Positions 9,533 to 18,059 of a stretch of DNA of 64,000 nt are shown one piece after another (positions within the stretch are counted from its first letter, which is position 1; every line of letters begins with the position of its first letter). The notes beneath the pieces were generated by a model. It was not told the origin of the DNA, ran no database searches, and worked only from the letters and a program-made list of their open reading frames with translations. Origin of the DNA: Atribacter laminatus. Lineage in GTDB: Bacteria > Atribacterota > Atribacteria > Atribacterales > Atribacteraceae. A program made the position numbers and the translations under genes. The stretch is from assembly GCF_015775515.1 (NCBI RefSeq), contig NZ_CP065383.1, positions 1,302,001 to 1,366,000 on the forward strand. The letters are read 5' to 3'.

Positions 9533-9562
9533 GGGGTCAGGCCTTGATTCTTGAATTTATTA
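9533..9562 (-). repeat. Right copy of inverted repeat flanking the defence island
   Basis: GGGGTCAGGCCTTGATTCTT and the following bases are the reverse complement of 2179-2207 apart from one substitution and one inserted A. It sits 140 bp upstream of the mod start. Confidence 0.75.
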
Positions 9563-9602
9563 AAACCACGGGATTGTGGATTTGGGAAACTAAGAAAAGC
9601 TT

Positions 9603-9715
9603 AAAGATGAGATCCTCACGCCCTCAAAAAGCGAGGGCTCAGGATGACTAATTAAAGGCACACCCCCCTAACCCCCCTCAATGGGGGAATTCATTCGATG
9701 GTATATTCAGGATAG
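9603..9715 (+). repeat. Type-B palindrome followed by C-rich repeat and start of type-D repeat
   Basis: Bases 9603-9648 form the type-B repeat: AAGATGAGATCCTCACG, a hairpin of CCCTC and GAGGG, then CTCAGGATGAC. It is followed by a C-rich/G-rich hairpin (CCCCC with GGGGG, 9657-9690) and a truncated type-D repeat (TTCAGGATAGA). The same order and nearly the same bases occur at 44713-44830. No gene is present between 9393 and 9786. Confidence 0.75.
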
Positions 9716-9889
9716 AGTATTACTTTAAAAAACCTCATGATCTATTTTTTATTAACCTTTCCTTAAAAAAGAAATGTAGCCTATTATGTCATAGCCGGCA
9801 TATAATTGACCCAGGAAAGCCAGAATAAAAATGACCCACCCCTTAAAGATATAATCCCTCTGATAGGATGAAAGATCGGAGGGAAATAC

Positions 9890-11116
9890 ATGCTAAGGAG
9901 TGAGTCAATTATGATGTTACACCAGATGAGAAAAGAAGGAAAGAGTATAAGAAGAATAAGTCGAGAAACCGGACTTTCTCGGAATACGGTGAAATGTTAT
10001 CTCAAGGCTCAAGGTATTCCAGAAAGGAAGGTGAGAAAAAAGAAGGGTTCAAAACTGGACCCCTTCCAGAAAGAGATTCAAGAGATGATGAAACTGGGGA
10101 TATTCAACTGTGAAGTGATCTACCCTAGGCTAAAAGAGCTCGGTTACCAGGGAGGGAAAACTACGGTCAAAGATTATGTTCAACCTTATCGTCCTCCTCG
10201 AGGAATAGTGGCCACCCAAAGATATGAGACAGAACCAGGTAAACAAGTCCAAGTGGATTGGGGGATTGGTTTTTATCAAGACGAGAAAGATGGAAGGAGT
10301 CATAAAGTCTATGTTCTGGTAATGGTTTTAGGCTATTCCCGAGCAATGTATGCGGAGTTCAGCAATCACTGCGATATCCATCGTTTCCTACGGGGTCTCA
10401 TCCAGGGCTTTTCCTACTTCGGAGGAGTAACCGATATCGTTCTATCCGATCAGATGAAAACCGTTATCTTGGGTTGGGATGAGAAACGAAAGCCGATTTG
10501 GCATCCTTTGTTTTTGGATGTAGCTCTCACTTTGGGTTTTATCCCCCAGGTTTGTCGAGCCAGAAGACCACAAACCAAAGGAAAGGTTGAACGAGGTGTA
10601 GGGTACGTGAAAGCCAACTTCTTACCTGGAAGGACGTTTCAAAATCGAGGAGATTTAAATCGCCAAGCCTATCAGTGGTGTGAGGAAAAAAATCAACGCC
10701 TCCATGGAACGACCGGCCAAAAACCTAAGGACCTTTTGCTTTTAGAAAACTTGAAGCCTCTTCCTTCTTTAGAAAGCTATCAAAAGTATCTCGCTGAAAA
10801 AAGAAAAGTGGGTAAAGATGGGTTTTTAAGTTACCAAGGAGTAAGGTATGGAGTTCCTTGGATTTATAGTGGTCAAGAGCTTTGGGTCAGAGAAGGAAAA
10901 GACGGGATCGAGATTGTTAAAGAGGGAAAAGTGGTCGCAACTCATCATCAATCTTATTCAGTAGGAACTTCTCTTTGGTTAAGGAACCAGTACCAGGGGT
11001 TACAAGAAAAAGAAGGGAAAATATATCCTCTTCCGCATGCCTGGAAGGTCAACCCCGAGGAAGTCGAGATACGTCCTTTAGCAGTTTATGAACGGTGGGG
11101 AGGGAAAGGAATATGA
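9890..11116 (+). CDS. istA: IS21-family transposase IstA
   Basis: The 408-residue DDE transposase starts with a helix-turn-helix (S-I-R-R-I-S-R-E-T-G-L-S-R-N-T-V-K, residues 19-35) and contains an rve-type catalytic core. The core has an Asp in V-D-W-G near residue 119, an Asp in L-S-D-Q-M near 186, and a Glu in K-G-K-V-E-R near 230. The C-terminal Mu-type domain is complete. GGAGGG lies six bases before the ATG at 9890; a second ATG at 9911 is possible. The gene overlaps istB by an ATGA junction, so translation is coupled. It looks intact. Confidence 0.93.
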   Translation: MLRSESIMMLHQMRKEGKSIRRISRETGLSRNTVKCYLKAQGIPERKVRKKKGSKLDPFQKEIQEMMKLGIFNCEVIYPRLKELGYQGGKTTVKDYVQPYRPPRGIVATQRYETEPGKQVQVDWGIGFYQDEKDGRSHKVYVLVMVLGYSRAMYAEFSNHCDIHRFLRGLIQGFSYFGGVTDIVLSDQMKTVILGWDEKRKPIWHPLFLDVALTLGFIPQVCRARRPQTKGKVERGVGYVKANFLPGRTFQNRGDLNRQAYQWCEEKNQRLHGTTGQKPKDLLLLENLKPLPSLESYQKYLAEKRKVGKDGFLSYQGVRYGVPWIYSGQELWVREGKDGIEIVKEGKVVATHHQSYSVGTSLWLRNQYQGLQEKEGKIYPLPHAWKVNPEEVEIRPLAVYERWGGKGI

Positions 11117-11889
11117 TCGAATTAGAAAAAGTTCGCCTGCTCTTAGTGGAATTAGGATTATCCCAGTTCGCTGTCCAATTGGATGCTCTCTTAGAGAAAG
11201 CCCAGAAAGAAAATCAAACCTATCTCTCTTTCTTGGGAAATAGCTTAGAAAGGGAAGCAGCCATCCGGAAAGAGAAAAATATCGAAGTGAAGTTTCGAAT
11301 GGCCCATCTTCCTTATCGCAAGACGATCACTGAGTTTGACTTTTCTTTTCAACCTTCTATTGATGAGAGGTTCATCCGGGAACGAGCTGGTTTGGCTTTC
11401 TTAGAGAGGAAGGAGAACCTCCTTTTCCTGGGGCCTCCAGGAGTAGGAAAAACTCATTGAGCTGTAGCCTTAGGGGTAGAGGCTCTCTTAATGGGACAAT
11501 CGGTCTATTTTACGAGTCTCAGCCGTCTTTTACAGGACTTAAAACGAGCTTATGAAGAAAATCGGTTCGATAAACGTCTAAGTATCCATATTCGTCCTCG
11601 GCTCTTTATCATCGATGAGGTAGGGTATCTTCCTTTAGACCGTTTGGAAGCAACTTTGCTCTTTCAGTTAATCAGTGGTCGCTATGAGAAAGGGAGTATC
11701 ATCATTACCAGTTACAAAAGTTTTGGCGAATGGGGAGAGGTGATGGGAGATCCAATTCTGGCTACTGCTCTCTTGGATAGATTGCTCCATCATGCTCAAG
11801 TCATCAATATCCGGGGAAATAGTTATCGTCTCAAAGATCGAATCAAAGCTGGAATTTATGGAGCACCGAATCTTCATTCATCAGATTAA
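11113..11889 (+). pseudogene. istB: IS21-family ATPase IstB interrupted by in-frame TGA
   Basis: The reading frame is continuous from 11113 to 11889 apart from one TGA at 11458-11460. The stop falls right after the Walker A motif G-P-P-G-V-G-K-T-H, where IstB proteins usually have Leu, so a single base change in a TTG or TTA codon explains it. Downstream the frame continues with I-I-D-E-V-G-Y-L-P (Walker B) and a normal C-terminus. Without readthrough the ATPase is dead, and the element should not move unless IstB is supplied by another copy. IstB is the AAA+ partner that loads and stimulates IstA. Confidence 0.9.
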
Positions 11890-12133
11890 TAATTACCGGG
11901 TGGGTCAAATTTAAACCGGCTAAAGTGGGTCATTTTAAGGTCGGCCTTGACATATTAAAGCAAAAAAATAAAAATAGTGAGGGAATGCTTTAAATCACTC
12001 TTAATGAAAATTTTTTAAATCTAATTTTATTAAGTTACATTTAGTTTCCAATATTTCTTCAATTGCTCTCAAGATCCTCTTTAGTATTGACTGAAACGCT
12101 ATCGAATTATCCTCTCAAACCTAATATGAATAA

Positions 12134-13651
12134 TTAACTCAACTTTCGCAGTTCAATAATAGCACTTTTTCTCTCAACCATGCTGGAAGACTATTTACAA
12201 AATAGAAGAGTAGCTCTTTGACTTTTTCTTCTGAAAGGACTAAAACCTGTTTTATGGTAGACTTCAGGAGCTCAAGAAGGAGAGTCAGTGCTTCCATAAG
12301 AGTGATATCCTGAATTTCATCATAGCAGGCATAGAAAAGCTCTCCAATGGTGCGGGGATCGGTGTTTCTCCGGGCAATAACCGCGAGCATGATATACCGG
12401 ATAAAGACGATACTGGTATGAGAGACCAGTGCATCATAGGATCGAATCTGAAATTCCCGAGTGAGTTTCAAGACTGATTTCACCATCTTGAAGAAGGCAT
12501 CCATCCCAGCGTTTTCCATAGAGGGTAACGATTTCTTCTTCAGAAAGAGACAGATCAGTTGAAAGAAGCGCCAACCATTGAGATTTTTGTTTTTCACTTC
12601 GGACAAAGACAATCCGAGCTAAAAGTGGTTTCCCAGTGAGATTGAGATTCACGACACCCGATCCAATGATATTGCCGTGTGGTCTTTTCTGAATTCTGGT
12701 GAAAAGAGAGGAAAGAGCAAGAGCCTTTCCACCAAAAGAGTAGTAAATCTTTGGGGTGTTTTTGAGCATGCATACCACTGATAATCCTCGAGTAGCACAT
12801 TTCCGGATGAGGGTGGGAAAGCTAAACCAGCTATCAAAGAGGATGGTTTGCACCAAGGGACAGTGCTTCAAAGCTTCATCAAGGAGCTTCAAGAGTACAT
12901 CAGGAGTCTTCTCCTGGGATTCTTTCCGAAGACGAGCTCTTTTGCTTCGTCCATCAACGGAAGCATCCATCGGACAGAGCTGGTTTTCTTTTCGGTGGGA
13001 ACTTAATAACGAAAAGGAAAAAGGAATGAAAGTGGCTCCATCAGTGAGCCCGAGGGTGAGCATCCGAAACCCACGGCTGAAGCGCTTGGTAGAATGGTCA
13101 TAGAAACGAGAGAGACCTTCAACTTTCGAACTCCGAGATCGTTCATAGGGAGAATCATCCACTACCCAGGCGTAGCGCTTCAGATTGCTAAAAGGAAAGA
13201 GGACTTCTGAGACTACTGTGGCACTCAAGAGGAAGAGGAATTTTCGCCAGCTGCCACTCGTCTGGTGGAGGAAACGGTAAAAAGTATCTTTCTTTCCCTC
13301 GAAAATGAGATTTTTAGAGCACAAGATACCAGAGATGTTTTTTCCGGTAAAGACCAGCAGAAAGATCATCTGGAAGATGTCTTTAACAGGGATTCCTTTT
13401 TCTTTACGGATGGAACATTTTCGAAACAGTTGGTTCAATTTGAACTCCTTTACAAAGGAGGAAAACATGGGTAATAGAGTCCTTTCATTTTCCAAATTTT
13501 CTGGTAGGATAGTCATGAAGACACCTCTCTCTTTTTGGTGATTGGTTTTTTTCTCTAAGTCAATTCTACCAAAAAAGAGGGGTGTTTTCATTAAAAATCC
13601 CTTTAAAATCAAGGTTTCTCACCATTTATTTTAGTGCGAAAGTTTAGTTAA
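12134..13651 (-). mobile_element. IS4-like element nested at the end of an IS256-like remnant
   Basis: The ends are inverted repeats: TTAACTCAACTTTCGCAGTT at the left against TTAACTAAACTTTCGCACTA read inward from the right, 17 of 20 identical. A TAA duplication flanks the element (12131-12133 and 13652-13654). The second IS256-like copy at 15926-15937 shows the unoccupied site TGAATAACTATTC. This proves the boundary and shows the IS4-like element landed at the edge of the IS256-like copy. A 3' fragment of the same element lies at 1470-2095. Confidence 0.88.
12139..13516 (-). pseudogene. IS4-like DDE transposase with frame break
   Basis: The N-terminal frame starts at ATG 13516 (GAGGTG six bases upstream) and carries W-V-V-D-D-S-P-Y and I-L-F-D-S-W-F-S, the first two catalytic Asp regions. 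The C-terminal frame (to 12139) continues with D-A-F-F-K-M-V-K-S-V-L-K-L and R-R-N-T-D-P-R-T, matching the tail of the family. The two frames must be joined by a shift near 12508-12515, within the Y-G-K-R-W catalytic region, where seven bases separate Trp from the FFK segment. The same break is in the older copy near 2010. The catalytic Glu of the YREK signature would be Asp. The product is probably inactive, unless the break is a programmed frameshift. Confidence 0.8.
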
Positions 13652-13671
13652 TAACTATTCATGAGTCGTCG

Positions 13672-13720
13672 GGCTGTGGATCTGTGGTCAACCCGCAGGG
13701 TTGTCCATCTATCCACAGCC
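13672..13720. terminator. Nested double hairpin at the IS256-like element end
   Basis: A perfect 10-bp outer stem (GGCTGTGGAT with ATCCACAGCC) encloses a perfect 6-bp inner stem (CAACCC with GGGTTG), and a T-rich run follows on the plus strand. The same structure is at 15950-15998. It lies beyond the 3' end of the transposase and could stop outside transcription from entering the element. Confidence 0.65.
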
Positions 13721-13819
13721 TCTTTTTTCTTTTTGTTTTCTTTTCTTTTTTTTAGGCTATCTTTAGAAGCTCTGCTTGTTGCTCGGTAATCGCCTCAGAG
13801 CTGATATACTTTTTACTCC

Positions 13820-14182
13820 TCATCCAAGTCTTTTCGTATACTCAATGAGATAACTGGTGACCAACCGGAGATAGGAATCGGTGGTAGGAAAGATCCCTAC
13901 CACTCGGGTTCGACGACGAATCTCTTTGTGAATCCGCTCGAGTGAGTTGGTCGAAGAGATCTTTCGTTGGTCAAGGTGAGGAAAAGCCAGGAATTGTAAG
14001 GAATCTTCCAGTCCTTCCTCTAAAAGAGCAATGGCTTGAGGAAAGCGATCTCGGTATTCCTGGATGACCAACAGAGCAACCCGTTTCGCACTCTCTTGGT
14101 CAGGTTGGTACCAGATTTGTTTCAGTTTCGCGGCAAAGGATTCTTTTTCTTTATGGGGGATATGGACAAGGAGGTTGCGCAT
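13820..14182 (-). pseudogene. IS256-like transposase fragment, copy 1
   Basis: This 120-residue frame is the C-terminal part of a Mutator-type transposase. S-S-T-N-S-L-E-R-I-H-K-E-I-R-R-R-T with the catalytic-region Glu and R-V-V-G-I-F-P-T-T-D-S are recognisable. The N-terminal and central catalytic parts are missing, and the last residues are lost to a small frameshift relative to copy 2. Confidence 0.85.
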
Positions 14183-14475
14183 AAAGTGTACTTTACACCG
14201 TTGCCAACTTGATCCTCAGAAACATTTCTAAAATGGCATATAAGTTTTAGAAATGAGATGAAGCACAGCAATGATTAAGAAGAAGTCGAGTTTCTTCCTA
14301 ATACAATAAAAGGCTTTTATCGGCTTGATAGAAAGACATGGATACAAGCACCGAAGAAGATTAGCGAATTAGTTAAGATCAACTTGCTAATAACAAAAAG
14401 CAGAAAATTGTATTATAATAAAGAAAAAAGATTTTAAGTGATTTATTGATATTTATCAATCCATGGAGGGTATCC

Positions 14476-15087
14476 ATGTTTGCTTATAAGAAGGAAAGAC
14501 TTGAAAACGCTATTTGTTTCTTTGCAAAGGAACACAAAAGGCGTAAGAAGAAGGATCCCACTCAAACCTATATATATAAATATTTAGCTCTGTTTGATTT
14601 TGAGATGCTCGTCAAAACTGGTAGGCCAGCTTTAGATCTAGAGTATAAAGCTATGGCAAAAGGACCGGTCCCGATAGAGATATATGAAAAACGGAACAGT
14701 TACGAAACCGAGCTTTTTAAGTTTGTTCCACAAGAAGAAAAGAACACGGTCATTGTTGTGAAAACCAAAGGGAAGAGACCAAATTTAGAATACTTTTCAG
14801 AATCTGAAATTACGGAAATGCAGAGAATAGTCGAGATATATATTAATACCTCTGTCGATACCAATATTCTCAGCGGTGCCTCGCACGAAGTGATTGCTCC
14901 GTGGGAAAAAGCATGGAAAAGAAGAAATAATCACAAAATTGAAATGATCGACGCTTTCCCTGGTATCTCTAACAAAAAAGATGAAGACCTCAGTCCCCAA
15001 GAAGAGAATTTTTTGACCTACTACGGATTGAAGAAAGGCATGGAAATTGAGAGTCGGAGACGTAGTCCGGTGGAGCAACTTTCCTGA
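14476..15087 (+). CDS. Panacea-domain (SocA/DUF4065-like) antitoxin
   Basis: The 203-residue product matches the Panacea antitoxin fold: an N-terminal helical segment (residues 5-40) leads into I-Y-K-Y-L-A-L-F-D-F and then Y-K-A-M-A-K-G-P-V-P-I-E-I-Y, a hallmark of the domain. Panacea proteins neutralise diverse toxins encoded next to them. ATG 14476 has GGAGGG five bases upstream and is preferred over an upstream TTG at 14446. TATAAT at 14414-14419 may be the -10 box, but no good -35 is visible. The stop codon lies 41 bp inside the next gene, so the two are translationally coupled. The pair lies between two IS256-like remnants, suggesting arrival as mobile cargo. Confidence 0.8.
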   Translation: MFAYKKERLENAICFFAKEHKRRKKKDPTQTYIYKYLALFDFEMLVKTGRPALDLEYKAMAKGPVPIEIYEKRNSYETELFKFVPQEEKNTVIVVKTKGKRPNLEYFSESEITEMQRIVEIYINTSVDTNILSGASHEVIAPWEKAWKRRNNHKIEMIDAFPGISNKKDEDLSPQEENFLTYYGLKKGMEIESRRRSPVEQLS

Positions 15088-15499
15088 TCCCCGATATCCA
15101 CAACCCATAGACAAGGCTCGCTGGTTTATCTGCTTAGGAAAATCTTCCTCAATTACACCACCAGTTTTCTTTTACATTCACACCACGACAACACAGATCC
15201 AGAAATTCCAACCGGGTGGTCCACGTGAAAACCATCCTCATTTGATATTCAACGCTGGTGAATTTGGTTTTGAAGAAACTTGCATCATTGATTGCACAGA
15301 AGATTTCTATTCGTACTCCGAATCAGACATCAATAGGAACGCTTCAAATATAGAAATAAAAGGAAAGTTAGACAAAAGTACGTTAATAGCTATTTATAAC
15401 ATGATTAATGAAAGCTCGAATATTCCAAAAGCTACAAAGAGGATCATTCGTGAAAGTTTAGGTTTAATTGGTATAACTGGACTAAAGCAACCAAAATAG
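15047..15499 (+). CDS. Putative toxin partner of the Panacea antitoxin
   Basis: The 150-residue product begins V-G-D-V-V-R-W-S-N-F-P-D-P-R. The opening resembles the first strand of PemK/MazF-type toxins (G-D-V-V), followed by W-F-I-C-L-G-K and F-F-Y-I-H-T-T-T-T. I cannot assign the family beyond that resemblance. Its overlap by 41 bp with the antitoxin gene, its small size and the antitoxin-first order support the toxin role. The start is TTG at 15047 with GAAAGG about nine bases upstream; no better start is available before the conserved region. If PemK-like, it would act as an endoribonuclease. Confidence 0.6.
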   Translation: MRVGDVVRWSNFPDPRYPQPIDKARWFICLGKSSSITPPVFFYIHTTTTQIQKFQPGGPRENHPHLIFNAGEFGFEETCIIDCTEDFYSYSESDINRNASNIEIKGKLDKSTLIAIYNMINESSNIPKATKRIIRESLGLIGITGLKQPK

Positions 15500-15927
15500 C
15501 AATTAACTTTCTTCTAAAAAAATTAACTCTCAAAGATCTTCTATGATCAAGTCCTTTTTTATGTGTAAATTCAACTTCGGTTAGATGGTTTTGATAATAC
15601 AAAGGATTATCTCCTGAATGAATTCCTGGTTTGACCGATTTCAAACCAGGAAAACGTACCTTGAAAAATCAACTCTCAATAATTACTTGAAATCACTAGA
15701 ATTAAACCCAGCTCTACCCAAGTATGTGTCAAATAATGTTCGCAATTTACTCTTAGCAAACACCGGAGACCCTTTTTGAACAAAGAGATGACCTTACATG
15801 AATGAAAAGTGATCTCTCTTTGAGCAATTAATCGATTGATTCACCTCCTTTTTATGAATTTGGAAGGTAAAAATAAAGAGAAGAATAGGACCTTTCTATT
15901 TGGTCAATTTTTTCTGTTGTTTTAGTG
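15500..15927. other. Intergenic stretch without a recognisable gene
   Basis: This lies between the toxin gene and the second IS256-like copy. I see no coding frame, strong promoter or known repeat. It may be DNA carried in with the toxin-antitoxin pair. Confidence 0.5.
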
Positions 15928-15949
15928 AATAACTATTCATGAGTCGTCG

Positions 15950-15998
15950 GGCTGTGGATCTGTGGTCAACCCGCAGGGTTGTCCATCTATCCACAGCC
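15950..15998. terminator. Nested double hairpin, second copy
   Basis: This is identical in its stems to 13672-13720: 10-bp outer and 6-bp inner pairing, followed by a T-rich run on the plus strand. Its conservation in both copies shows it belongs to the element end. Confidence 0.65.
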
Positions 15999-16030
15999 TC
16001 TTTCTTTCTTTTTGTTTTCTTTTCTTTTTT

Positions 16031-17236
16031 TTAGGCTATCTTTAGAAGCTCTGCTTGTTGCTCGGTAATCGCCTCAGAACTGATATATTTTTTACTACTC
16101 ATCCAATCTTCAGTATACTCAATGAGATAACTGGTGACCAGCCGGAGATAGGAATCGGTGGTAGGAAAGATCCCTACCACTCGGGTTCGACGACGGATCT
16201 CTTTGTGAATCCGCTCGAGTGAATTGGTTGAAGAGATCTTTCGTTGGTCAAGATGAGGAAAAGCCAGGAATTGTAACGAGTCTTCCAGTCCTTCCTCTAA
16301 AAGAGCAATGGCTTGAGGAAAGCGATCTCGGTATTCCTGGATGATTAAATGGGCATATTGCTTTGCACACCACTCTTGGTTCGGTTGATTCCAGGTTTGT
16401 TTTGAGTTGAGGACTGTGGATTCTTTTCCTTTATGGGGGATATGAACCACTATATTTTGCATACAGTGTACTTTGAAAGCGTTGCCAACTTGATCCTCAG
16501 AAACATTTCTAAAATGGCATTTTTAAGCCCTGTATGAGCAATGGATGCCCACAGCCAGACGGTTTCCACTTCTCGTCTTTTGAGCTGTTCAAATAAATGA
16601 GTATAAGTGTCTTCTGATTCAAGCTATCAGGGGTTCGACCGCCAGGATCTCTCGATTTCCCTCACTGGTCAGACCCTGAACGAGAGCGACCGCCATGCTG
16701 ATGACGTGTCTTTCACAGCGAACTTTCTCGTAGAGGGCATCAACCAAAATGACTGGATATTCTTTTTCCAAAGGACGAGTACGGAACCATTCCACTTGAT
16801 CACTCAGGTCTTTGGTGATTTCTGATACTTGACTGGCAAAAGAGGGATTTGAATTCCTAAGCTTTGGGCGAGCCGCTCCATTTTTTAAGGTGGAAACGCC
16901 ATTGATAAAGGCTTCTTGAACCACCTTCCAGGAGGGCTTGCTCCGAGCGTTTCCTTTTTAGTCACAAAAAAAGGAATAGAGCTTCCTTTCCTCAGTTTTG
17001 GAACGAGAAGAAAGATGATACCTAATCGGGTATCAAATCGTCTGACTCGGGTTCCGAAAGAATGGGTAATTCGGGTTGAACAATGTTCCCCTTTGTGAGC
17101 TCAAACTTTGTTTTCAGCTTCCAGTTTCATAAGTTCATTGGTTAACCACTCGAGCCTAGCATAGAGAGGATCAGGTTTGAGTCATGAATGAAAGGAGCAT
17201 TTTTAAAAGATATGGTTTATTATTTTTATGAGCCAT
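16031..17236 (-). pseudogene. IS256-like transposase broken by several frameshifts, copy 2
   Basis: The gene starts at ATG 17236 with GAGGAGG upstream. It then shows frameshifts and stops in the first 300 bp, an intact central block (16619-16924) with Y-P-V-I-L-V-D-A-L-Y-E-K-V-R and L-T-S-E-G-N-R-E-I-L, and an intact C-terminal block (16031-16462) with the S-T-N-S-L-E-R-I region. These are the usual landmarks of Mutator-type transposases, but no continuous frame remains. Confidence 0.85.
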
Positions 17237-17498
17237 CGGATATTCCTCCTCGATGAAGTTTTGTATTACATGCAACCTTCATTTTGGAGTCTCCGGTGGT
17301 TTTTTCAAGGTGCGAAATTGCGAACTTTAGTATACGTTATCAAAATGGATAAGAATATATAGGAGGAAAGTTTCTAAATTATTCGACAGGTTGAAACATC
17401 AAACCAATTTACTGTGTATTATTAATAATAATTATATTTAATCTTTACGTAATTTAAGAGCTTAAAGAATCTTAGAATTTTTAAAACGGAGGGAAGCT

Positions 17499-17771
17499 AT
17501 GGAAGATAAGGAAAGGTATGAAAACGCCAAAAAACAAGTGATGGAAATAAAATCATTTTATTCTCATCTCATTGTTTATCTTATTATGTCAGTTTTTTTT
17601 ATTGTTGGTAATTTGTTAACCTCACCTGGATTTTATTGGTTTTATTGGCCAATCATAGGTTGGGGTGTTGGTGTATTATTCCATGGTGTGGAAACATTTA
17701 AAAAAGGAACGTTCGGAAAAAATTGGGAAGAGAAAAAAATCCAGGAAATAATACAAAAAGATCGAAAATAA
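17499..17771 (+). CDS. 2TM-domain small membrane protein
   Basis: The 90-residue product has a short charged N-terminus and two hydrophobic segments (about residues 24-40 and 45-62) joined by a short turn. The tail is W-E-E-K-K-I-Q-E-I-I-like. This is the layout of the 2TM domain found in bacterial histidine kinases and as free small proteins. The A-K-K-Q-V-M-E-I-K-S-F-Y-S-H-L segment before the first helix fits the family. GGAGGG stands five bases before the ATG. It is likely an inner-membrane protein of unknown role, and the neighbours give no functional clue. Confidence 0.75.
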   Translation: MEDKERYENAKKQVMEIKSFYSHLIVYLIMSVFFIVGNLLTSPGFYWFYWPIIGWGVGVLFHGVETFKKGTFGKNWEEKKIQEIIQKDRK

Positions 17772-18059
17772 AAAGAAGAAGAAAATTTTAAGATTTCTTA
17801 ATAAAGAAAATTTAATCCTTAAATGTTATTGTAAAACTGCCTTAAAGAATGAATTTCTGCGAAGGAATAGAGGAAAATCTCCTCATTTTTTAGAAGTTAA
17901 GTGCTTATATATAGTTTTTAGTTTTTTTGCTAAACATCTCGATTTGAGTTTTTTATAGAACATCAGTTTTAATTAGAGTCGGGCTTTTTTCATTCCCTTT
18001 TTAAAAGATGAAAGGGTATAATATTTAACAGATAACAATTATGTTTGGAGGAATATTAA

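Larger units (their letters stand above)
9787..11952 (+). mobile_element. IS21-family insertion sequence
   Basis: The 2166-bp element carries istA and a broken istB. Its ends are imperfect inverted repeats: TGTCATAGCCGG at the left, and the right end read in reverse starts TGTCAAGGCCGA. In both, 26 bases align with about 19 identities and finish in TGACCC. Additional TGACCCA copies lie inside each end, as is usual for IS21. A perfect 5-bp target duplication, TATTA, stands at 9782-9786 and 11953-11957, so the boundaries are firm and the insertion is probably recent. Confidence 0.93.
13652..14239 (-). mobile_element. Truncated IS256 (Mutator)-like element, copy 1
   Basis: From TAACTATTCATGAG to AATGGCAT at 14239 this segment is nearly identical to the left part of copy 2 (15928-16518). 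It then diverges, so it retains the end and the 3' part of the transposase gene only. The IS4-like element sits exactly at its left edge. Confidence 0.85.
15928..17240 (-). mobile_element. Degenerate IS256 (Mutator)-like element, copy 2
   Basis: The left end (GAATAACTATTC, itself a 5-bp inverted repeat) and the following 590 bp match copy 1. The element continues through the central and N-terminal transposase regions to about 17240. I could not identify the right terminal repeat; the right boundary is the transposase start region and is approximate. Confidence 0.75.

Noticed and set aside
9393-9786. A possible small gene upstream of mod (frame 9312-9554)
   Set aside because: It overlaps the mod start in antisense, lacks a ribosome site and crosses the flanking repeat.
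12756-13541. Plus-strand frames opposite the IS4-like transposase
   Set aside because: They are antisense to a recognisable transposase gene and have no ribosome sites or known domains.
15926-17340. Exact right terminus and target duplication of IS256-like copy 2
   Set aside because: I could not find an inverted match to the left end near 17240-17340, so no boundary beyond the gene start is claimed.
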